From Clavibacter nebraskensis NCPPB 2581 (GTDB taxonomy: Bacteria > Actinomycetota > Actinomycetes > Actinomycetales > Microbacteriaceae), in assembly GCF_000355695.1 (NCBI RefSeq), contig NC_020891.1, forward strand, positions 2,542,001 through 2,606,000: a stretch of DNA of 64,000 nucleotides, given 5' to 3'. The position numbers were made by a program, and so were the translations under genes. Position 1 is the first letter of the stretch; each line of letters opens with the position of its first letter. The notes under the pieces are model-generated. The model ran no database searches, was not told where the DNA came from, and saw nothing but the letters and a program-made list of their open reading frames with translations. Positions 29,160-39,795 of this stretch are shown in pieces.

Positions 29160-29489
29160 TCAGCGTGCGGTCGGTCGGTGCGGGAGACCGGTGGGCAGGG
29201 CGCGGGCCGCGCGTGCGGCGGCGCGCGTGTCGCGGAGCCGCAGGAGGCGTCCGACGAGCAGGGGGTCGTAGGCGAGGGCCTGGCGGGTCCCGATCAGGGA
29301 TCCGAGCAGCTGGTAGTAGCGCGTGGCGGAGAGGCCGAAGGTCTGGCGGATGGCCTCCTCCTTCGCCCCGGCATGACGCGTCCAGTCCCGCTCGAAGTCG
29401 AGGACCGCGCGGTCGCGCTCGTCGAGCTCGACGACCGGGTGCGGCCCGGCCGCGGGAGCGGTCGCGGAACGGGTCTCGCGCTGGTCCAC
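29160..29489 (-). CDS. DUF3263 family protein
   Basis: A 109-residue helical protein. The core (ERDRAVLDFERDWTRHAGAKEEAIRQTFGLSATRYYQLLG) is the DUF3263 signature and resembles a helix-turn-helix, so DNA binding is likely but unproven. The GTG at 29489 has an ideal SD (GGAAGGAG, 6 nt away); the in-frame ATG at 29510 would place that site inside the gene. TAGTAT at 29518-29523 is a good -10 box. It is followed by the LytR_C gene, a pairing I recall as conserved in actinobacteria. Confidence 0.82.
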   Translation of the reverse strand: MDQRETRSATAPAAGPHPVVELDERDRAVLDFERDWTRHAGAKEEAIRQTFGLSATRYYQLLGSLIGTRQALAYDPLLVGRLLRLRDTRAAARAARALPTGLPHRPTAR

Positions 29490-29517
29490 GGCGTGCTCCT
29501 TCCCCGACATCCCCCAC

Positions 29518-29523
29518 ATACTA
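29518..29523 (-). promoter_or_regulatory. -10 box (TAGTAT) for the DUF3263-LytR_C unit
   Basis: TAGTAT on the minus strand, about 28 nt before the GTG at 29489, with the SD GGAAGGAG between. No convincing -35. Confidence 0.5.
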
Positions 29524-29702
29524 GGTGCGGCTCCCTGGGCGCCCCGCGCAGGTCCCCGGGGTGTCCGCGCACCGCGGCGGGCGGCGCGACCCGGGCCGGA
29601 TCGTCCCCCGCATGGAGGAATCGGCGGGGCCCCGCGGCGGTTGACCATGGAGGCGCGCTGGGACGCCGCCCCTAGGATCGACCAGCGAGAAAGGACCCGC
29701 AC

Positions 29703-30104
29703 ATGGCCTACGAGATCGAGAAGACCGACGACGAGTGGCGCCAGGAGCTCTCCCCTGAGGAGTACGCGGTGCTGCGCCAGCAGGCCACCGAGCGCCCCTG
29801 GACCGGCGAGCTGCTGGACGAGGAGCGCACCGGCGTCTACGGGTGCAAGGCGTGCGGCGCCGAGCTCTTCACGAGCGACACCAAGTTCGACTCCCACTGC
29901 GGGTGGCCGAGCTTCTACGCTCCCAAGGAGAGCGACGCCGTCAAGCTGTACACCGACACGAGCCTCGGCATGAAGCGCGTCGAGGTCGTCTGCGCCCGCT
30001 GCGGCTCGCACCTCGGGCACGTCTTCGACGACGCGCCGCAGACCCCCACCGGCGACCGGTTCTGCATGAACTCGGTGTCTATGTCGTTCCGCACCGCGGA
30101 GTGA
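29703..30104 (+). CDS. msrB: Peptide-methionine (R)-S-oxide reductase
   Basis: A 133-residue MsrB that reduces the R-epimer of methionine sulfoxide in proteins, repairing oxidative damage. Zinc CxxC pairs are seen in YGCKACGAELF and VVCARCGSHLGH. The catalytic Cys lies in RFCMNSVSMSF near the end. The substrate region SHCGWPSF is intact. A TAGGAT -10 box (29673-29678) and an AAAGGA ribosome site precede the ATG. Its stop overlaps the GTG of the next gene by 4 bases. Confidence 0.95.
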   Translation: MAYEIEKTDDEWRQELSPEEYAVLRQQATERPWTGELLDEERTGVYGCKACGAELFTSDTKFDSHCGWPSFYAPKESDAVKLYTDTSLGMKRVEVVCARCGSHLGHVFDDAPQTPTGDRFCMNSVSMSFRTAE

Positions 30105-30712
30105 CCGACGTGCCGCGGCATCGGGCGGGCGGCGCCGCCGGCCCGTCCGGGCCCGGCACCCCCGCGCCCGACGGACCCGTGCTGGAGGCGCTCCGCGGTC
30201 GGCGGTCCCGGTCGTCCGTGGGCGATGCGGCCCCGACGCACGAGGAGCTCGTGCCGCTCGTCGAGGCGGCCTCGCGGCTCGCGGACCACGGCGCGCTCCG
30301 GCCCTGGCGGGTCATCGAGATCCGCGGTGGTGCGCGCGACCGGCTCGGCACCGCGATGGACGAGGCCGCGGGCGACCCCGGATCCGGCAAGCACCGCAAG
30401 AAGACCCATCGCGCGAGCCTGCTCGTCGCCGTCGTCGTCTGCCGCACCCCGAGCCGCAAGGTGCCGGATTGGGAGCAGGAGGCGGTCGCCGCGGGGGTCG
30501 CGCACGCCCTCACCCTGCTGCTCGAGGAGCGCGGATGGGGCGTGTTCTGGCGCACGGGCGGCCTCACGCGCAGCGACGCGGTGCGACGGATGCACGCCCT
30601 GCGCGACGGCGAGGACCTCCTCGGCTGGCTCTACGTCGGCGACGTTGAGGCCGACGACAAGGGCCCGCGCTCGACCGTCGACGGCGAGCGGATGATCACG
30701 GTCCTCGACTGA
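30101..30712 (+). CDS. Nitroreductase family protein
   Basis: A 203-residue FMN-dependent nitroreductase-fold protein. After a ~25-residue Pro/Gly-rich N terminus comes VLEALRGRRSRSSVGDAAPTHEELVPLVEAA, the typical FMN-phosphate and first-helix region. Later LPLL-type helices and GWGVFWRTGGLTRSDAVRRM and LLGWLYVGDV fit the family's C-terminal half. The GTG overlaps the msrB stop (GTGA), so the two are coupled, which suggests a redox-repair role. Substrate unknown. Confidence 0.8.
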   Translation: MTDVPRHRAGGAAGPSGPGTPAPDGPVLEALRGRRSRSSVGDAAPTHEELVPLVEAASRLADHGALRPWRVIEIRGGARDRLGTAMDEAAGDPGSGKHRKKTHRASLLVAVVVCRTPSRKVPDWEQEAVAAGVAHALTLLLEERGWGVFWRTGGLTRSDAVRRMHALRDGEDLLGWLYVGDVEADDKGPRSTVDGERMITVLD

Positions 30713-30727
30713 GGAGGGGGCGTCGAG

Positions 30728-30800
30728 AGCCGGCCACGGGACTCGAACCCGTAACCGCCGCATTACAAGTGCGGTGCGCTACCAATTGCGCCAGGCCGGC
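30728..30800 (-). tRNA. tRNA-Thr (anticodon TGT)
   Basis: A 73-nt cloverleaf: 7-bp acceptor GCCGGCC/GGCCGGC, D-arm GCGC/GCGC, anticodon stem CCGCA/TGCGG with loop CTTGTAA, and T-loop TTCGAGT. It reads ACA. The terminal CCA is not encoded. Confidence 0.95.
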
Positions 30801-30841
30801 CGACGGACCTCGCGGGCCGTCGACCCATCATACGAGCCGCG

Positions 30842-31756
30842 CTACGGGGCGGTCGTCGGCGTCCCGGAGGGCGCGGGCGTGGGGGTGGGCGTCGTCGCGT
30901 CCTGGCCGGCGGCCTGGAGCACGAACGCGGCGAACGCCTTCGCGTCGTCGGGCTGGCCCGTGTACTGGCGGTCGCCCACCACGATGATGGGCGCGCCCAC
31001 GACCTTGTCGACGTTCGAGTCCGGGATCTCGCCGTCCAGGACGCGATCGGTCGCGGCGTTGACCCACGACTGGAACCGCTGGTCGGAGATGCACTTCGCG
31101 ACGTCGGAGGACCCTGCCCCCGCCTGCCCGGCGAGCTCGACGATGCGATCGTCGCTGAGGCCCGTGCTCTGCTCGGCCGGCTGCTCGGCGAAGAGCGCGG
31201 AGTTGAAGGCCCAGAAGTCATCCGGCGAGGAGTCGGCGACGCACGCCGCGGCGTTGGCCGCCCGCAGGGAGTACGCCTGCGACTTGCTGGTGAGGATCGC
31301 GACGGGGTGGATCTCCACGGTCGCGGCACCCGACTGGAGCCAGCCCTCCATCTGGGCGCCGTTCGTGTCCTGGAACTCCTTGCACGCGGTGCAGAGGTAG
31401 TCGACGTAGACGCGGATGCGGGCGACGCCGGCGGACTCCGACTCGGTGGGGACCGGATCCTGCTCGGGGTCGAGCGCCTTCGTGGGGGCGGCGGCGAGGT
31501 CCTTGCCGATGAGGATGCCGTCGCTCGCCATGTTCTGGGGCCCGGGCCCCGCGGGCCGCGCGCCCTGCACGACGACGAGGCCCACCACCACGACGACGGC
31601 GATCAGCGCCGCCGCGATGCCGCCGCGGATGGCGTAGCGGCCGACGACGTCGCGGCGGCGCTGCTTCATCCGGTTGAGACGCGCCTTCTCGCGCGCGGCC
31701 TCGCGGCGTCGTCGGTGACCGCCGTGCGGTTCGTGCGCGGGCGGCGTGCTGCTCAT
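30842..31756 (-). CDS. Membrane-anchored DsbA-like thioredoxin-fold protein
   Basis: A 304-residue protein: Arg/Lys-rich cytoplasmic N terminus, one helix at ~43-65 (GGIAAALIAVVVVVGLVVVQG), then an extracytoplasmic DsbA-type domain with YLCTACKEF (CxxC near residue 121) and, late, VVGAPIIVVGD, holding the cis-Pro region. The tail is a Pro/Thr-rich linker. It probably catalyses disulfide exchange in exported proteins. A TAGAGT -10 box lies ~55 nt upstream. It ends 42 bases from tRNA-Thr. Confidence 0.85.
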   Translation of the reverse strand: MSSTPPAHEPHGGHRRRREAAREKARLNRMKQRRRDVVGRYAIRGGIAAALIAVVVVVGLVVVQGARPAGPGPQNMASDGILIGKDLAAAPTKALDPEQDPVPTESESAGVARIRVYVDYLCTACKEFQDTNGAQMEGWLQSGAATVEIHPVAILTSKSQAYSLRAANAAACVADSSPDDFWAFNSALFAEQPAEQSTGLSDDRIVELAGQAGAGSSDVAKCISDQRFQSWVNAATDRVLDGEIPDSNVDKVVGAPIIVVGDRQYTGQPDDAKAFAAFVLQAAGQDATTPTPTPAPSGTPTTAP

Positions 31757-32069
31757 GGATCCTCGCTCAGGGGATGGAGTCGGGTGCGGGCGGGCTCCCG
31801 GACGACCTCAGGACTCTAGGCGGCCAGTCTGGGAAAGCGGTGACGCGGCGGGCGCGGGTACGACGCCTCAGGAGACGATACAGGGCCACGACACCCTGTC
31901 CTCGGGTGAGGAATAGCCGCCGATCCGCATCGTGCCGGGCTTCCCGACCGCAGACCCGCGTGCAATACTCATCGGGTGGTCGTCGTCGCCCACAGCGATG
32001 AGCCATGAGCATCACATCCATCACCACGGATCGTCGGGCACGTACCTGCCCGTGAAGGAGAACACCGAA
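31757..32069 (+). promoter_or_regulatory. 313-base divergent intergenic region before the sugar-ABC ATPase
   Basis: No convincing gene. On the minus strand TAGAGT near 31812 can serve the DsbA-like gene. On the plus strand AATACT at 31964-31969 is a possible -10 for the ATPase gene, giving a leader of ~95 nt that ends in the SD GAAGGAG (32054-32060). An in-frame ATG at 31998 would add a His-rich N terminus but has no ribosome site. Confidence 0.35.
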
Positions 32070-33170
<1,101 letters not shown>

Positions 33171-33186
33171 TCGACCCGGTCCACCA

Positions 33187-33242
33187 CCGCTGCCGCGGTC
33201 CCCACGCTCCCCCTCCGGGAGCACCGGGGGCCGCGGCAGCGG
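33187..33242 (+). terminator. Terminator after the sugar-ABC ATPase
   Basis: A 12-bp outer stem (33187-33198 with 33231-33242) with further pairing inside, 16 bases after the stop. Confidence 0.65.
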
Positions 33243-33258
33243 CGTTTCCGGGGTCGGG

Positions 33259-33264
33259 TAGGGT
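33259..33264 (+). promoter_or_regulatory. -10 box (TAGGGT) of leaderless promoter for DUF4032
   Basis: TAGGGT sits 6 nt before the ATG at 33271. Confidence 0.5.
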
Positions 33265-33270
33265 CGCAGC

Positions 33271-34575
33271 ATGGCCGGATCCCTGAACATCACCGCGGCG
33301 ACGGTCGATCCCGCGCTCCTCGACCTGCCGTGGCAGCTGCCGCTCGACGACTGGCCCTCCTCGGCCATCGCGACCCTCCCGAAGGGGATCTCCCGGCACC
33401 TCGTGCGCTTCGCGAACCTCTCCGGCTACGTCATCGCGATCAAGGAGACGACCGACGAGATGGCCCGCGGCGAGTACGACATGCTGCGGACGCTGCAGCG
33501 GCTCGAGATCCCGTGCGTGGAACCCGTCGCGGTGATCATGAACCGCACCGACGAGGACGGCGACCCGCTGAAGTCGGTGCTCGTCACCCGGCACCTCAAG
33601 TTCTCGCTCCCCTACCGAGCGCTCTTCTCGCAGCAGCTGCGGCCCGACACGGCGACGCGCCTCGTCGACGCCCTCGCGGTGCTGCTCGTGCGCCTGCACA
33701 TGATCGGCTTCTTCTGGGGCGACGTCTCGCTCTCCAACACGCTGTTCCGCCGGGACGCGGGCGCGTTCGCCGCCTACCTGGTGGACGCGGAGACCGGCAA
33801 GCTGTTCAACGGCGGACTGTCCAACGGGCAGCGCGAGAACGACCTCGAGATCGCGCGGGTGAACATCGCCGGCGAGCTCATGGACCTCGAGGCCGGCGGC
33901 CGGATCGAGGAGGGGCTCGACCCGCTCGAGACGAGCACGCGCATCGTGGCGCAGTACCGCACGCTCTGGAAGGAGCTCACCGGACGGGAGGAGTTCCCGA
34001 CCTCGGAGCGCTGGCGGATCAACGAGCGCGTCGACCGCCTCAACGACCTCGGCTTCGACATCGAGGAGCTCGCGATCCGCACGACCGCGGAGGGCTCGCA
34101 GGTGCGGATCCAGCCCAAGGTCGTCGACGCCGGGCACCACCAGCGCCGCCTGCTGCGCCTCACGGGCGTCGACGCGCAGGAGAACCAGGCGCGTCGCCTG
34201 CTCAACGACCTCGACTCGTACACCGCGGCGGCCGACAAGCAGGACCTCGACGAGGAGATGGTCGCGCACGAGTGGCTCGCGCGCGTCTTCGAGCCCGTCG
34301 TGCGGGCGATCCCGCGGGACCTCCGCGGCAAGCTCGAGCCGGCCGAGGTGTTCCACCAGCTGCTCGAGCACCGCTGGTACATGTCGCAGAAGCTGAGCCG
34401 GGACATCCCGCTCGCCGAAGCCGTTACCGCGTACGTGCAGGACATCCTCCGGCACCGCCGCGACGAGGCGACGGTCATCGACCCGCCGACGGAGTCGATC
34501 GGCGTCATCGAGGACGAGTCGGACGTCCCGATCACCGAGGCCGAGGCCGCGGAGGACTGGCGCACGAAGGTCTGA
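33271..34575 (+). CDS. DUF4032 domain protein
   Basis: A 434-residue cytoplasmic protein. The N-terminal half resembles the kinase-like fold of lipopolysaccharide kinases: VIAIKETTDEMARGEY holds a possible ATP-binding Lys, and LHMIGFFWGDVSLSNTLFRRD near residue 150 followed by YLVDAETGKLF looks like catalytic and metal-binding loops. The C-terminal half (~245-415) is the DUF4032 region proper. The substrate is unknown, and kinase activity is inference from motifs. Leaderless TAGGGT box; a strong terminator lies 23 bases past the stop. Confidence 0.8.
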   Translation: MAGSLNITAATVDPALLDLPWQLPLDDWPSSAIATLPKGISRHLVRFANLSGYVIAIKETTDEMARGEYDMLRTLQRLEIPCVEPVAVIMNRTDEDGDPLKSVLVTRHLKFSLPYRALFSQQLRPDTATRLVDALAVLLVRLHMIGFFWGDVSLSNTLFRRDAGAFAAYLVDAETGKLFNGGLSNGQRENDLEIARVNIAGELMDLEAGGRIEEGLDPLETSTRIVAQYRTLWKELTGREEFPTSERWRINERVDRLNDLGFDIEELAIRTTAEGSQVRIQPKVVDAGHHQRRLLRLTGVDAQENQARRLLNDLDSYTAAADKQDLDEEMVAHEWLARVFEPVVRAIPRDLRGKLEPAEVFHQLLEHRWYMSQKLSRDIPLAEAVTAYVQDILRHRRDEATVIDPPTESIGVIEDESDVPITEAEAAEDWRTKV

Positions 34576-34597
34576 CCGACCCGGCCCGAGGCCGGAC

Positions 34598-34637
34598 GCA
34601 CGAGGAGCCGGGACCCTGGGGTCCCGGCTCCTCGTGC
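34598..34637 (+). terminator. Bidirectional terminator between DUF4032 and rlmB
   Basis: An 18-bp perfect stem (34598-34615 with 34620-34637) and 4-nt loop between convergent genes; it can serve both. Confidence 0.85.
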
Positions 34638-34647
34638 ATGCGGCGCG

Positions 34648-35703
34648 CTACCTCCGCGTCGCGGCCCGCAGCTTGCCAATCTCGTAGAGCGTGACGCTCG
34701 CGGCGATGCCGGCGTTGAGCGACTCGGTGGAGGCGCCGATCGGGATGGAGACGACGGTGTCGCACGTCTCGGTGACGAGGCGCGAGAGGCCCTTGCCCTC
34801 GGATCCGACGACGACCACGATCGGCCGGTCGGCGAGGGTGAACTCGTGCAGCGACATGTCGCCGCCGCCGTCGAGGCCGACCACGAAGACGCCGCGCTGC
34901 TTGAGCGCCTTCAGCGTCTGGGTGAGGTTCGACGCCATGGCGACGGGCGTGCGCGCGGCGGCGCCCGCGGAGGTCTTCCACGCGCTGGCGGTGAGGCCGA
35001 CCGAGCGGCGCTGCGGCACGATCACGCCGTGGCCGCCGAACGCGGCGACGGAGCGGATGATCGCCCCGAGGTTGCGCGGATCGGTGATCCCGTCGAGGGC
35101 GACCATGAGCGGCACCTGGCCGCGCGAGATCGTCTTGTCGAGCAGCTCGATCGCGTCCGCGTACTCGTACGGCGGCACCTTGAGCGCGAGGCCCTGGTGC
35201 ACGGCGTCGTGGCCGGCGATGCGGTCGAGCTCGGGGCGCATGACCTCGAGCACGGGGATCCCGCGCCCGGTCGCGAGCGACAGGACCTCCTTGACGCGGT
35301 CGTCGTACTCGATGCGCGAGGCGATGTAGAGCGCGGTCGCGGGGATCCTGGCCCGGAGCGCCTCGACGACCGAGTTGCGGCCGGTGACGACCTCGGACTC
35401 GTCCTGCTGCTTCGCGCGACGGGCGCGCGGGGCGTCCGCGCCGGCGGGGCGGTCGGTCGCGCGGGCGCGCGGCGGGGCGGAGCGCTCGGCGCGCTCGTCC
35501 CGGCCGCGGTTGGCGCCCGCGGACGCCGCCTCGTACCGGTCCTTCGCGAGCTTGCGCTTGCCGGCGGGGTGGTACGGCCGGTCCTCGGCCTTCGGCGTGG
35601 GCTTCTTGCCCTCGAGGGCCTGCCTGCCCTGCCCTCCGGATCCCTTGAGCGGGCCCTTCTTGGTCTTCCGTACCGCGCCTGAGCGGCTGGGCTTATTCGC
35701 CAT
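34648..35703 (-). CDS. rlmB: 23S rRNA (guanosine-2251-2'-O)-methyltransferase RlmB
   Basis: A 351-residue SpoU-family (SPOUT) RNA methyltransferase. A basic, disordered ~95-residue N terminus (Lys/Arg/Gly-rich) precedes the RNA-binding L30e-like domain (~105-180) and the SPOUT domain with [31 protein letters not shown] and [22 protein letters not shown], motifs 1-3 that bind SAM and the guanosine. It modifies G2251 in the ribosomal P loop. It overlaps the upstream cysS stop by 11 bases, a frequent actinobacterial pairing. Confidence 0.92.
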   Translation of the reverse strand: MANKPSRSGAVRKTKKGPLKGSGGQGRQALEGKKPTPKAEDRPYHPAGKRKLAKDRYEAASAGANRGRDERAERSAPPRARATDRPAGADAPRARRAKQQDESEVVTGRNSVVEALRARIPATALYIASRIEYDDRVKEVLSLATGRGIPVLEVMRPELDRIAGHDAVHQGLALKVPPYEYADAIELLDKTISRGQVPLMVALDGITDPRNLGAIIRSVAAFGGHGVIVPQRRSVGLTASAWKTSAGAAARTPVAMASNLTQTLKALKQRGVFVVGLDGGGDMSLHEFTLADRPIVVVVGSEGKGLSRLVTETCDTVVSIPIGASTESLNAGIAASVTLYEIGKLRAATRR

Positions 35704-37147
35704 CGATGCTCCAATGCGACCCGCCAGGCGAGTCCTCTATCGTGATGCCGGCCTCGGCCAGCTCCTGTCTGATGCGGTCGGCGAGGGCGAAGTCCCTGGC
35801 CTCCCGCGCGGTCTGTCGCTCGGCGATCCGGTGCTCGACCAGCGCCTGCAGCGCACGGCGCGCGGGCTGGTCGGACGCGGTGCGCCACTCGTCGGTCAGC
35901 GGGTCGATGCCGAGCACGGCCACCATCGCGGAGACGTCCGCGCGCAGCGAGGCCGCCTCCTGGAGGTCGCCGGCGTCGAGGGCGGCGTTGCCCGCGCGGA
36001 CGGCGTCGTGGAGCACGGCGAGCGCCTGCGGGACGCTCAGGTCGTCATCCATGGCCGCGGCGAACCCGTCCGGCACGGTCACGGGCGCGCCGTCCGCTGT
36101 GGCCGGCGCGGCCTGGAAGCGCGTCCCGGCGAGGCGGCGGGCGCTGCGGTCGAGGAAGGTCTCGATCCGGTCGAGCGCGGCCTCGGCCTCGGCGAGCGCG
36201 CCGTCGTGGAACTCGAGGGTCGACCGGTAGTGCGCGGATCCGAGGAAGTAGCGCACCACGACCGGCCGGGCCGAGGCGAGCAGGTCGGCGGCCAAGAGCG
36301 AGTTTCCGAGCGACTTGCTCATCTTCTGGCCGGCGACCGCGACGAGCCCGTTGTGCAGCCAGTAGCGGGCGAACGGATCCCCCGCGGCCCGCGACTGCGC
36401 GAGCTCGTTCTCATGGTGCGGGAAGCGGAGGTCGAGGCCGCCGCCGTGGATGTCGAACTCGGCGCCGAGGTAGCGCGTCGACATGGCGGAGCACTCGATG
36501 TGCCAGCCCGGGCGGCCGGCGCCCCACGGCGACGGCCAGGACGCGCTCGCGGGCTCGCCGGGCTTCGCGCCCTTCCAGAGGGCGAAGTCGCGCACGTCGC
36601 GCTTGGCACGCGGATCGGCGTCGGCGGCGGCCTCCATGTCGGCGGCGCGCTGGCGGGTGAGCTCGCCGTACTCGGGCCAGGAGGCGGTGTCGAAGTAGAC
36701 GTCGCCGGATCCGTCGTCGGCCGCGTACGCGTGCCCGCGATCGACGAGCCGCCGGATGATCTCCTGCATCTCGCCGATGCTCGCGGTGGCGCGCGGCTCG
36801 TAGCTGGGCGGGAGGATCCCGAGGGCCGCGTACGCGGCGGAGAACTCGAGCTCGACGCGGTACGCGAGCGCCCACCACTCCTCGGTGCCGCCGGCCTCCT
36901 GGCCGCGCCGGGCGTTGTCGATGACCTTGTCGTCGATGTCGGTGACATTGCGGACGAGCGTGACGTCGAGCCCGCGGTGGGTGAGCCAGCGGCGCAGCTG
37001 GTCGTACGCCAGCGCGCTCCGGAGGTGGCCGATGTGCGGCGCCGACTGCACCGTGGGACCGCAGACGTAGATGCCGACCCTGCCGTCGACGAGCGGCACG
37101 AAGTCCCGCAGGGACTGCGTCCGGGAGTCATGGAGGCGCAGGGTCAC
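35693..37147 (-). CDS. cysS: Cysteinyl-tRNA synthetase
   Basis: A 484-residue class I synthetase. It shows [18 protein letters not shown] (zinc Cys and HIGH motif), the zinc-ligand region HIECSAM near residue 220, and [15 protein letters not shown] (KMSKS). It charges tRNA-Cys. The GTG at 37147 has a TAGGAT box 6 nt upstream, indicating a leaderless transcript. It is too long to be MshC, the mycothiol ligase paralogue of ~410 residues. It overlaps rlmB downstream. Confidence 0.95.
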   Translation of the reverse strand: MTLRLHDSRTQSLRDFVPLVDGRVGIYVCGPTVQSAPHIGHLRSALAYDQLRRWLTHRGLDVTLVRNVTDIDDKVIDNARRGQEAGGTEEWWALAYRVELEFSAAYAALGILPPSYEPRATASIGEMQEIIRRLVDRGHAYAADDGSGDVYFDTASWPEYGELTRQRAADMEAAADADPRAKRDVRDFALWKGAKPGEPASASWPSPWGAGRPGWHIECSAMSTRYLGAEFDIHGGGLDLRFPHHENELAQSRAAGDPFARYWLHNGLVAVAGQKMSKSLGNSLLAADLLASARPVVVRYFLGSAHYRSTLEFHDGALAEAEAALDRIETFLDRSARRLAGTRFQAAPATADGAPVTVPDGFAAAMDDDLSVPQALAVLHDAVRAGNAALDAGDLQEAASLRADVSAMVAVLGIDPLTDEWRTASDQPARRALQALVEHRIAERQTAREARDFALADRIRQELAEAGITIEDSPGGSHWSIDGE

Positions 37148-37153
37148 AGAGAG

Positions 37154-37159
37154 ATCCTA
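37154..37159 (-). promoter_or_regulatory. -10 box (TAGGAT) of leaderless cysS promoter
   Basis: TAGGAT on the minus strand, 6 nt before the GTG at 37147; it supports that non-ATG start. Confidence 0.5.
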
Positions 37160-37230
37160 GTCAGCGCGCCTCCGCGCCCCCGCCGGATGACGGGCCGGGA
37201 CGGCGGTCGACCACCGGCGCGACGACGCGG

Positions 37231-38463
37231 TCAGAGGCGCTCGACGAGGGCCGTCGCGACCGCCGCGACGCCGTCGCCGCGCCCCGTGAAGCCGAGCCCG
37301 TCGGTGGTGGTGCCCGCGAGCGAGACGGGCGCGCCGACGGCGGCCGAGAGGATCCGCTCGGCCTCGACCCGCCGCGGCGACAGCTTGGGGCGCACGGCCA
37401 TGACCTGCACGGCGACGTTCACGACCCGGTAGCCGGCACCGCGCACGAGCTCCGCGGTGCGCCGGAGGAAGACCTCGCCGTGCGCGCCGTCGAGCTCCGG
37501 GTCGTCGGTGCCGAAGATCCCGCCGATGTCGCCGAGGCCCGCGGCCGACAGCAGCGCGTCGCACATGGCGTGGCTGACGGCGTCGCCGTCGCTGTGGCCC
37601 GCGAGACCCGCCTCGCCCGGCCAGTGCAGGCCCGCGAGCCAGAGCGGCTGGGTGGCGTCGACCGCGTGCACGTCCGTGCCGATGCCGGAGCGGAGGCGGG
37701 AGGGGGCGGATCCCGTGCCCGCGTCCCGGGCGACGAGCTCCTCCGCGCGCCGGAGGTCCCACGCGGTGGTGACCTTGAAGGCGAGCGCGTCGCCGGGGAT
37801 CACGCGGACGCGGCCGCCCGACGCCTGGAACAGGGCCGCGTCGTCCGTGTGCTCGGCGGCGGCCCGCGCGTAGGCGGCGTCGAGCGCGGCCCGCGGGAAG
37901 CCCTGCGGGGTCTGGACCCCGACCAGGTCGCTGCGGTCGACGGTGCCGAGGCACTCCCCCGCGGGATCCACGCGCTTGACGGTGTCGGTGACGGGGAGGC
38001 CCGGGACCACGCCGGCGCCCTCGGCCCGGACGGCCTGCGCCACGGCGGCGAAGAGCGCGGTGGGCGTGAGCGCGCGGGCGGCGTCGTGCACGAGGACCGT
38101 GTCGACGGATCCGGCGAGCGCGGCGAGGCCCGCCCGCACGGACCCCTGCCGGGTCGCGCCGCCGACCACCACCGCGACGGATCCGCGCGCCGCGCCGGCG
38201 ACGGCGCCCACGACGGCCGTCGTCTCGGCCAGGTGCGTCTCGGGTGCGACGACGACGACGTGCGCCTCCTCCGCGAGGCCGAGGACCGCGCCCAGGGAGC
38301 GGGCCAGCAGCGTGGCGCCGCCGACCTCGACGAGCGCCTTCGGGATCCCCGCCCCGAGCCGCGTGCCGCTGCCCGCGGCCACGACGGCGACGCCCAGCCG
38401 GGGCCCGTCCGTCGCGCCGTCCGCGATCGCCGGGGTGGACGGGACGACGGGGTCGTGGCTCAT
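37231..38463 (-). CDS. ispDF: Bifunctional IspD/IspF isoprenoid enzyme
   Basis: A 410-residue fusion. The N-terminal IspD part (~20-245) has [20 protein letters not shown], the CTP-binding start of MEP cytidylyltransferase, and [10 protein letters not shown]. The C-terminal IspF part (~250-410) has IGTDVHAVD and [19 protein letters not shown], with the zinc-binding Asp and His of MECDP synthase. Together they perform steps 3 and 5 of the MEP pathway. Separate genes are usual in many actinobacteria, so fusion is notable but known. CarD lies 43 bases upstream; a TAGCCT box 6 nt before the ATG allows an independent leaderless transcript. Confidence 0.93.
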   Translation of the reverse strand: MSHDPVVPSTPAIADGATDGPRLGVAVVAAGSGTRLGAGIPKALVEVGGATLLARSLGAVLGLAEEAHVVVVAPETHLAETTAVVGAVAGAARGSVAVVVGGATRQGSVRAGLAALAGSVDTVLVHDAARALTPTALFAAVAQAVRAEGAGVVPGLPVTDTVKRVDPAGECLGTVDRSDLVGVQTPQGFPRAALDAAYARAAAEHTDDAALFQASGGRVRVIPGDALAFKVTTAWDLRRAEELVARDAGTGSAPSRLRSGIGTDVHAVDATQPLWLAGLHWPGEAGLAGHSDGDAVSHAMCDALLSAAGLGDIGGIFGTDDPELDGAHGEVFLRRTAELVRGAGYRVVNVAVQVMAVRPKLSPRRVEAERILSAAVGAPVSLAGTTTDGLGFTGRGDGVAAVATALVERL

Positions 38464-38469
38464 GCCGTC

Positions 38470-38475
38470 AGGCTA
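38470..38475 (-). promoter_or_regulatory. -10 box (TAGCCT) of leaderless ispDF promoter
   Basis: TAGCCT on the minus strand, 6 nt before the ATG at 38463, within the carD-ispDF gap. Confidence 0.45.
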
Positions 38476-38506
38476 CCGGCGGCGCCGCGCCCCGAAGGCG
38501 GACGCG

Positions 38507-38989
38507 TCAGGAGGCGAGGACCTCGTCGAGCAGCGTGGACGCGTGCTCCTCGTCGGTCTTCTCGGCCAGGGCGAGCTCGCCCACGAGGATGCCGCGGGCC
38601 TTCTGCAGCATGCTCTTCTCGCCGGCGGACAGGCCGCGGTCCTGGTTGCGGCGCCAGAGGTCGCGCACGACCTCGGCCACCTTCAGCACGTCGCCCGACG
38701 CCAGCTTCTCGAGGTTCGCCTTGTAGCGGCGCGACCAGTTGGTGGGCTCCTCGGTGAACTCGGCGCGCAGCACGGCGAACACGCTCTCCACGCCCTCGCG
38801 CCCGATGACGTCGCGGACGCCGACCATGTCGACGTTCTCGGCGGGCACCTCGATCTGCAGGCCGCCCTGGTTGACGTCGAGCTTGAGGTACAGCTTCTCC
38901 TCGCCCCGGATGACGCGCTTCTTCACCTCGATGATGGTCGCGGCACCGTGATGCGGGTACACGACGGTCTCGCCGACCTCGAAGAGCAT
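38507..38989 (-). CDS. carD: CarD-family RNA polymerase-binding regulator
   Basis: A 160-residue CarD, matching mycobacterial CarD (162 residues). The N-terminal Tudor-like domain ([19 protein letters not shown]) contacts the RNA polymerase beta subunit. The C-terminal helical domain ([18 protein letters not shown], then [18 protein letters not shown]) has the Trp that wedges into the upstream edge of the promoter bubble. It stabilises open complexes, chiefly at rRNA promoters. GGGGAA precedes the ATG, and a TATCCT -10 box is ~35 nt upstream. Linked to ispDF. Confidence 0.95.
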   Translation of the reverse strand: MLFEVGETVVYPHHGAATIIEVKKRVIRGEEKLYLKLDVNQGGLQIEVPAENVDMVGVRDVIGREGVESVFAVLRAEFTEEPTNWSRRYKANLEKLASGDVLKVAEVVRDLWRRNQDRGLSAGEKSMLQKARGILVGELALAEKTDEEHASTLLDEVLAS

Positions 38990-39154
38990 GGGTTCCCCGT
39001 TCTGTGGACGTGTCGGCCCAGGATACCAGCCGGGTCCCGCGCGCCCCCGGGCGGCCGGGCGTCACCTGATCCCGTAGGCTGAGCGGGTCAGCTGATCCAG
39101 CGCGGACGCCCCCGGACGCCCCGGCGCCGGCCCGCGCGACAACCGGAGGGTCCC

Positions 39155-39721
39155 GTGAGAGCGCGTACCGCATCGTCCATCGTCCTCGCGGCCCTGATCG
39201 CGGTCGGCACGTCGTCGTGCACGTTCATCACGCCCCAGGCCACGCAGATCTCCTACTTCCCGAGCGACGGCTTCGACGCCACGGTCGGCGACGTCGAGGT
39301 GCGCAACGCCATCCTCCTCACCGACGGCGACTCGAACGCCGGCGCGAGCCTCGTCGTCACGCTCGTCAACGACTCGGGCGACAGCCAGCGCGTCTCCTTC
39401 CAGCACGAGCTCACCGAGGGCAGCGCGGACCGCGAGACGCGCACCGTCACCGCGCCCCCCGGCCTCACGAAGTTCGGCGCGGAGGACTCCCAGCGCATCA
39501 CCTTCGACTCGGTCGACCTGACTCCGGGCTCGCTCACCAAGATCTACGTCCAGTACGGCGACGCCGAGGGCGTCGAGATGGACGTCCCCGTGCTCAACGG
39601 CGACCAGGAGACCTACACGAACCTGGTGCCCGGTGAGACCGGATCCACTCCCGACACGAAGGTCACCACGACGCCCGGCACGACCGAGGGCGACGAGGGC
39701 CTCGGGGACAGCACCAACTAG
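39155..39721 (+). CDS. Secreted putative lipoprotein of unknown function
   Basis: A 188-residue protein with a signal peptide (SIVLAALIAVGTSSC, Cys at residue 22). The lipobox is imperfect because Thr replaces the usual -3 Leu. The mature part is a predicted beta-rich domain (~30-150) reminiscent of LpqE/PCuAC-like lipoproteins near carD in actinobacteria, then an acidic Thr/Gly tail. Start GTG at 39155. A TAGGCT box about 75 nt upstream is the likeliest -10. A strong hairpin follows. Confidence 0.65.
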   Translation: MRARTASSIVLAALIAVGTSSCTFITPQATQISYFPSDGFDATVGDVEVRNAILLTDGDSNAGASLVVTLVNDSGDSQRVSFQHELTEGSADRETRTVTAPPGLTKFGAEDSQRITFDSVDLTPGSLTKIYVQYGDAEGVEMDVPVLNGDQETYTNLVPGETGSTPDTKVTTTPGTTEGDEGLGDSTN

Positions 39722-39738
39722 ACCCGCGCACCGCGCAT

Positions 39739-39776
39739 GACGAAGGCCCCGCCCCTCAGAGGACGGGGCCTTCGTC
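39739..39776 (+). terminator. Terminator between the lipoprotein gene and regX3
   Basis: A 13-bp perfect stem (39739-39751 with 39764-39776) and 12-nt loop between convergent genes. Confidence 0.75.
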
Positions 39777-39795
39777 GTTCGGCCCGGTCGGCGGG

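Noticed and set aside
31998-32069. Upstream in-frame ATG giving the sugar-ABC ATPase a His-rich N-terminal extension
   Set aside because: It has no ribosome site, whereas the ATG at 32070 has GAAGGAG at good spacing and gives the usual protein start.
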